Shown here piece by piece: positions 60,292-64,000 of a DNA stretch of 64,000 nucleotides; position 1 is the first letter of the stretch; each line of letters begins with the position of its first letter. The position numbers and the translations under genes were made by a program. Source of the DNA: Micromonospora sp. WMMD961 (lineage in GTDB: Bacteria; Actinomycetota; Actinomycetes; Mycobacteriales; Micromonosporaceae); assembly GCF_029626145.1 (NCBI RefSeq), contig NZ_JARUBJ010000002.1:402501-466500 (forward strand), in the 5' to 3' direction. The notes under the pieces were generated by a model. The model was given only the letters and a program-made list of their open reading frames with translations. It was not told the origin of the DNA and did not search any database.

Positions 60292-60930
60292 GTGTCCACC
60301 GTTCCCGCCTTCAAGCGCCTGCCACGCGCCGTGCGTGAGCAACAGATGCTCGACGCGGCCGTGAAGGTCTTCTCCCGACGCGGCTTCCACGCCGCCAGCA
60401 TGGACGAGATCGCGGAGGACGCCGGCATCTCCAAGCCCATGGTGTACGCGTACCTCGGCACCAAGGAGGAGCTCTTCGTCGCCTGCCTGCACCGGGAGGG
60501 CACCCGGATGATGCAGGCCATCGCCGGCGCCGCGGCTCCCGACCTACCCGCCGACGAGCGGCTCTGGCGAGGGCTGAGGGCCTTCTTCGGCTTCGTCGGC
60601 GCACACCGCGACGGCTGGGCGGTGCTCTACCGGCAGGCCCGGGGCGAGCAGCCGTTCGCCGGTGAGTTGGCCACCATGCGCGCCCGACTGGTCGAGGTGG
60701 TCGCCGGGATGCTCGACCACGCGCTGCGTGCCGAGGGCCGGGAGATCGCACCCACCGACCTGGAGGTCGTCGCGTACGCCCTGGTCGGCGCGACCGAGTC
60801 GCTGGCCGACTGGCTCGCGGACCATCCGGAGGCCGACCCGGAGAAGACCGCCACCCGGATGATGAACGTGGCCTGGCTCGGTGCCGCCCAGCTCCTGCAC
60901 GGTGTCACCTGGCGTCCGCCGGCCGGCTGA
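60292..60930 (+). CDS. TetR-family regulator of the lipid genes
   Basis: A 212-residue repressor: HTH at about 15-60 (QMLDAAVKVFSRRGFHAASM, DEIAEDAGISKPMVYAYLGT, KEELFVACLHREGTRMMQAI) and a helical ligand-binding domain containing RALRAFFGFVGAHRDG-like (GLRAFFGFVGAHRDGWAVLY) and HALRAEGREIAPTDLEVVAY. It resembles FadR/AcnR-type TetR regulators of lipid metabolism. Divergence from SCP2-acyl-CoA dehydrogenase-ligase and a shared operator candidate suggest it represses these. Its 3' end overlaps the convergent DedA gene by 26 bp. Confidence 0.87.
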   Translation: MSTVPAFKRLPRAVREQQMLDAAVKVFSRRGFHAASMDEIAEDAGISKPMVYAYLGTKEELFVACLHREGTRMMQAIAGAAAPDLPADERLWRGLRAFFGFVGAHRDGWAVLYRQARGEQPFAGELATMRARLVEVVAGMLDHALRAEGREIAPTDLEVVAYALVGATESLADWLADHPEADPEKTATRMMNVAWLGAAQLLHGVTWRPPAG

Positions 60931-61567
60931 CGGCCCCGGTCGAGAGACTGTCGGTGCCCGGATCGGCCCGCGCCGCGCGGCGGCGGTTGCGGAGCCAACG
61001 GGCCACCTCGACGACCACCGTCACCGTCAGGGCGAGGCCCAGACCGAGCAGGAGACCACGCAGCGGGTCCTGCTCGAAGGCCAGCCCACCCAGGTAGCCG
61101 ACCAGCGCCGAGTAGAGCCCCCACGAGCCGGCGGCGAGCGTGTCGAAGGCCAGGAACCGTCGCCGGGGATAGTGCACCGCACCCATGGTGAGGGTGACCG
61201 CGGTCCGGCCGCCCGGAACATAGCGGGCCACGGTGAGGATTAGACCGCCCCGGGTGGCGATGCCCCGACGGGCCCGGTCGATGGCGGCCCGCCGTCGACC
61301 GCCGGGCGGCAGCCGGTCGAGCAGCCGTCCCCCACCACCCCGCCCGATGGCGTACGAGACGTGGTCACCGACCAGCGCCCCGGCGGCGGCCACCAGGATC
61401 ACGGCCGGCAGGTACGGCGCTCCCGAGGCGGCGAACACCCCGGCCGTGATCACTGCCGTCTCGCTCGGCACCACCGGGAAGAAGCCGTCGAGCACCGCGA
61501 TGGCGAAGATCGCCAGGTACACCCAGGGCGAGGACATCGTGTCGTGCAGCAGGTCCAGCAGATCCAT
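60905..61567 (-). CDS. DedA-family membrane protein (paralogue 1 of pair)
   Basis: A 220-residue DedA/VTT protein with about five membrane segments. Motifs: LDGFFPVVPSETAVITAG, GALVGDHVSYAIGRGGG, RARRGIATRGGLILTVARYVPGGRTAVTLTMGAV and YPRRRFLAFDTLAAGSWGLY. It is closely related to the incomplete gene at 63539-64000 and more distantly to the DedA at 41516. A likely role is lipid flipping/undecaprenyl-phosphate recycling. The ATG at 61567 is 171 bp from the divergent sensor kinase gene, with the palindrome at 61626 between them. It overlaps the tetR gene by 26 bp at its 3' end. Confidence 0.88.
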   Translation of the reverse strand: MDLLDLLHDTMSSPWVYLAIFAIAVLDGFFPVVPSETAVITAGVFAASGAPYLPAVILVAAAGALVGDHVSYAIGRGGGGRLLDRLPPGGRRRAAIDRARRGIATRGGLILTVARYVPGGRTAVTLTMGAVHYPRRRFLAFDTLAAGSWGLYSALVGYLGGLAFEQDPLRGLLLGLGLALTVTVVVEVARWLRNRRRAARADPGTDSLSTGAVSRPADAR

Positions 61568-61625
61568 GATCCCGATGCTGGTGCGCCCGGCGGTGGCCTA
61601 CATCGGCCAGTGGTCAGGTGGACGC

Positions 61626-61641
61626 CACTACTTAGGTAGTG
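61626..61641. promoter_or_regulatory. Candidate response-regulator site between dedA-family and kinase genes
   Basis: CACTAC-TTAG-GTAGTG is a perfect 6-bp inverted repeat centred between the divergent genes. NarL-type regulators often bind such sites, so the response regulator at 62886 is the obvious candidate (inference). Confidence 0.45.
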
Positions 61642-61725
61642 ACAGTCCCCGAGGGCGGGTAGGGGTCTTCCCCCACCGCGCCCCGGTCCGGCGGCGCGGG
61701 GCGGCCCGATCCGTCGGCTGAGCCC

Positions 61726-61731
61726 TACGCT
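61726..61731 (+). promoter_or_regulatory. -10 box for a leaderless kinase mRNA
   Basis: TACGCT ends six bases before the GTG at 61738, with no Shine-Dalgarno sequence. Confidence 0.5.
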
Positions 61732-61737
61732 CGCTGG

Positions 61738-62889
61738 GTGGCCTTCAGCGCCGTCGCCCTCCGGCGGGTCGTCCAGCCGTACGCCCCGCTGCTGCTCGCC
61801 GTCCTGGTAGCCGCGGCCGTCTGGGCCAGCGCGACAGGTGACATCGGTGTCCGCTCGCCGCTGCCGGGCGCGGTAGTGCTGCTGATCGCGCTGGGCTCGG
61901 CGTGGGCCGCCGGCACGGTTCGCACCCGGCGCTGGCCGTTGTTCCTGGCCGCGGCGGTCGGCTGGTTGGTGCTCGCCGCGGCGGCCGCCGGGGTGCTGGC
62001 CTCGTACCAGGCCGGGCTGCGGTTGCGCGGTCGCCAACTCGCCGGCTACCTCGCCGGTGCGGCAGTGGTGCTGACCGGTGGGGTGCTGGTCGGGCTGGCG
62101 GTGGGTGGCGTACGCCGGATCACCACCGCCAGCACCGGCAACGTGCTGCTGCTCGCCGCCTGTCTGGTGGGGCTCCCGTTGGTCTTCGGCCTGTGGGTGC
62201 GGGCGCGCCAGGACACCCTCGCCGCGCTGCGGGACCGGGCCGAGCGGCTGGAACGCGAGCAGGAGGCCCGCGCCGACCGGGTCCGCGCCGAGGAGCGGAC
62301 CCGGATCGCCCGGGAGATGCACGACGTGGTGGCGCACCGGGTCTCGCTGATGGTCGTGCATGCCGGGGCGCTGGAGGTGACCGCCGCGGACCCGGCGACC
62401 GTCGAGGCCGCCGCGCTGATCCGGACGACCGGCCGGCAGGCGCTCACCGACCTGCGCGAGGTGCTGGGCGTGCTGCGCCAGGCCGGCCCGGCCGTGACGC
62501 CGGAGCGAGGGCTCGACACGTTGGACGAGTTGATCGGGGAGTCCCGCGCCGCCGGGCTGCGGGTGTCCCGGCAGGACGAGGGTGCGCCGACGGTGCTACC
62601 GGCGACGCTGGGGCGTACCGCGTACCGGGTGGTTCGTGAGGCGCTGACCAACGTGCGCAAGCACGCGGCCGACGCCGAGACGACGGTCTGCCTGCGCTAC
62701 CTGCCCGACGGGCTGGAGGTGGTGGTCCGCAACGGCCCGTCCGCGGGCGGGTCGGCGCTGCCCGGTGCCGGGCAGGGCCTGCTCGGGCTGCGTGAGCGGG
62801 TGGAGTTGCTCGGCGGCCGGTTGGAGGCGACTCCGGTGGACGGCGGCTTCCTGGTCCGGGCCCTGATCCCGCTGGCGGGCGCGGCGTGA
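61738..62889 (+). CDS. NarL-type sensor histidine kinase
   Basis: A 383-residue membrane sensor kinase. The N-terminal sensor has five or six hydrophobic segments (about 8-150) with little extracellular sequence. It thus belongs to the intramembrane-sensing type. HisKA_3 phosphoacceptor: ERTRIAREMHDVVAHRVSLM (His at MHDVVAHR). The HATPase domain includes AYRVVREALTNVRKHAADAE (N box) and GAGQGLLGLRERVELLGGRL (G boxes). It overlaps the response regulator gene by four bases (GTGA). Likely signal: envelope or membrane stress, given its position between two DedA genes (inference). Confidence 0.9.
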   Translation: MAFSAVALRRVVQPYAPLLLAVLVAAAVWASATGDIGVRSPLPGAVVLLIALGSAWAAGTVRTRRWPLFLAAAVGWLVLAAAAAGVLASYQAGLRLRGRQLAGYLAGAAVVLTGGVLVGLAVGGVRRITTASTGNVLLLAACLVGLPLVFGLWVRARQDTLAALRDRAERLEREQEARADRVRAEERTRIAREMHDVVAHRVSLMVVHAGALEVTAADPATVEAAALIRTTGRQALTDLREVLGVLRQAGPAVTPERGLDTLDELIGESRAAGLRVSRQDEGAPTVLPATLGRTAYRVVREALTNVRKHAADAETTVCLRYLPDGLEVVVRNGPSAGGSALPGAGQGLLGLRERVELLGGRLEATPVDGGFLVRALIPLAGAA

Positions 62890-63527
62890 TCCGGGTGGTG
62901 GTGGTCGACGACGAGCAGTTGGTCCGGGCCGGGCTGCGCCTGATCCTCGAAGCGGCGCAGCACATCACAGTCGTCGGTGAGGCGGCGGACGGCGCCGGCG
63001 CGCTGGAACAGGCCCACCGGTTACGCCCCGACGTGGTGCTGCTCGACGTGCGGATGCCGGGCGTCGACGGCCTGACCGTCGCGCCGGAGCTGGTCGCCGC
63101 CGGCCCGAAGGTGATCATGTTGACCACCTTCGACCTCGACGAGTACGTGCACCGGGCGCTGCGGGCCGGCGTGGTCGGCTTCCTGCTCAAGGACACCCCG
63201 CCCCGCGAGTTGGCCGCCGCCGTCCGGACGGTGGCGGCCGGGCACGCGATGCTCGCCCCGGCGGTGACCCGGCGGCTGATCAGCTCGTTCGCCGACCGTG
63301 GTCCGGCCCGACGGGATGCGGCTCGCCAGCGGCTGGCACCGCTCACCGCACGGGAGTTGGAGATCGTGCGGGAGGTGGCTCGCGGGCACGGCAACGCGGA
63401 GATCGCCCGGCGGCTGACGATGAGCGAGGCCACCGTTAAGGCACATGTCAGCCGGGCGCTGGCGAAACTGCACGCGGGCAACCGGGTGCAGTTGGCGATT
63501 CTGGTGCACGACGCCGACCTGCTGTGA
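62886..63527 (+). CDS. NarL/LuxR-family response regulator
   Basis: A 213-residue response regulator. The receiver has VVVDDEQLVRAGLRLIL (acidic pair), VVLLDVRMPGVDGL (phospho-Asp) and MLTTFDLDEYV and FLLKDTPPRELA (Thr/Lys). The C-terminal LuxR HTH is LTARELEIVREVARGHGNAE and IARRLTMSEATVKAHVSRAL. The GTG start overlaps the kinase stop, so the pair is coupled. The target is probably the DedA genes on either side and/or the system's own promoter. The gene ends 11 bp before the stop of the convergent second DedA gene. Confidence 0.93.
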   Translation: MIRVVVVDDEQLVRAGLRLILEAAQHITVVGEAADGAGALEQAHRLRPDVVLLDVRMPGVDGLTVAPELVAAGPKVIMLTTFDLDEYVHRALRAGVVGFLLKDTPPRELAAAVRTVAAGHAMLAPAVTRRLISSFADRGPARRDAARQRLAPLTARELEIVREVARGHGNAEIARRLTMSEATVKAHVSRALAKLHAGNRVQLAILVHDADLL

Positions 63528-63538
63528 CGGGTACGGCG

Positions 63539-64000
63539 TCACCGTCGCGCGGCGGCGCGACGGTGTGCCCGGCGGCGCAGCCACCGGATCCCCTCCAGGC
63601 CGAACGTGACGATCAGCGACAGCCCCACGCCGACCAGGACGCCCTTCACCGGGTCACGTTCGAACGCCAGCCCGCCGAAGTAGCCGAGCAGCCCGCAGTA
63701 CAGCGCCCAGGTGACCGCGCCGACGCCGTCGTACAGCAGGAACGCCCGGCGGGGATAGCGCACCGCGCCCATGGTGAGGGTGACGGCGGTCCGGCCGCCC
63801 GGCACGTACCGGCTGGTGGTCAGGATGATTCCGCCGCGCCGGTGCAGGGCGCGGCGAGCCCACTCGGAGCTGGCCCGTCGGCGACTGCCGTCGGGCAACT
63901 GGGCCAGCCGGTGCGCGCCGCCACCCCGACCGATGGCGTACGAGATGTGGTCGCCGACCAGCGCGCCGACGGCGGCGCTGACGATCACCAGGGTCAGGCT
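63539..64000 (-). CDS. DedA-family membrane protein (paralogue 2), cut by window end
   Basis: C-terminal ~150 residues of a DedA protein; the N-terminus lies beyond the window. The visible part aligns almost residue for residue with the DedA at 60905: VGALVGDHISYAIGRGGG, GGIILTTSRYVPGGRTAVTL, TMGAVRYPRRAFLLYDGVGA, LLGYFGGLAFERDPVKGVLV. The basic tail (RRRAHRRAAARR) ends at 63539. An internal GTG at 63988 is not the real start because conserved sequence continues upstream of it. Two such close paralogues around one two-component system suggest duplication and common control. Confidence 0.85.
   Translation of the reverse strand, partial: SLTLVIVSAAVGALVGDHISYAIGRGGGAHRLAQLPDGSRRRASSEWARRALHRRGGIILTTSRYVPGGRTAVTLTMGAVRYPRRAFLLYDGVGAVTWALYCGLLGYFGGLAFERDPVKGVLVGVGLSLIVTFGLEGIRWLRRRAHRRAAARR

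Overview
The window is very GC-rich, codes densely on both strands, uses many GTG starts and carries HspR/HAIR heat-shock control. This points to an actinomycete, most likely Micromonospora or a close relative in the Micromonosporaceae. The genus call is inference: it rests on codon use, gene content and two dispersed palindromic repeat families that I associate with that group. The gene content dnaK-grpE-dnaJ-hspR, clpB, pyrE, dedA, fba, a DUF3151 gene and purA matches genes that lie close together in Mycobacterium tuberculosis (about Rv0350 to Rv0384). Most of the window is therefore conserved chromosomal core. No rRNA, tRNA, CRISPR array, integrase or intact insertion sequence was seen.

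Layout. 1-8 kb: a SpoIIE/PP2C phosphatase, a FadE-type acyl-CoA dehydrogenase, two small DUF6458-like membrane proteins around a SixA-like phosphatase, a hemolysin III-family protein, and a 5-oxoprolinase operon (pxpB-pxpC-pxpA). 8-17 kb: a thioredoxin-fold/NHL protein, a long Pro/Gln-rich membrane-anchored protein, a 45-residue gene, and a branched-chain 2-oxoacid dehydrogenase operon (E1 alpha, E1 beta, E2). 17-24 kb: a secreted Pro/Thr-rich protein, a PAP2-like membrane protein, an uncharacterised gene, and two overlapping dynamin-like GTPases. 24-29 kb: the dnaK operon behind a HAIR operator. 29-34 kb: a KhtT/KhtU-like K+/H+ antiporter pair and an epoxide hydrolase divergent from its TetR regulator. 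34-41 kb: clpB behind its own HAIR, membrane proteins, a short-chain dehydrogenase, pyrE and an ArsR regulator.

41-49 kb: a DedA protein, an LPXTG surface protein divergent from an ECF sigma factor/LCP-protein operon, a holin-like membrane protein, class II aldolase and a LOG-like protein. 49-57 kb: the DUF3151 gene, a MinD/ParA ATPase with a huge Pro-rich N-terminus, a degenerate diacylglycerol-kinase-like protein, purA, an AbiEi/DUF559-like gene bracketed by palindromes, and purD. 57-64 kb: acyl-CoA ligase, acyl-CoA dehydrogenase and SCP2 protein opposite a TetR, then a two-component system between two closely related DedA genes, the second cut by the window end.

The most unusual signals are: (1) an approximately 63-bp palindrome family with a conserved loop in three intergenic copies, plus a related palindrome in frame in the E2 linker, where it is translated; (2) a second palindrome family that acts as terminator and supplies the stop codon of two unrelated genes; (3) the DUF559-like gene framed by palindromes between purA and purD; (4) a 27-bp minisatellite in pxpB; (5) dynamin-like GTPases divergent from the dnaK HAIR promoter; (6) paired operator copies between a TetR gene and an epoxide hydrolase; (7) a sigma factor translationally coupled to an LCP protein that may double as its anti-sigma factor; (8) many genes with a TANNNT -10 box 6-8 nt before the start codon, which predicts leaderless mRNAs.
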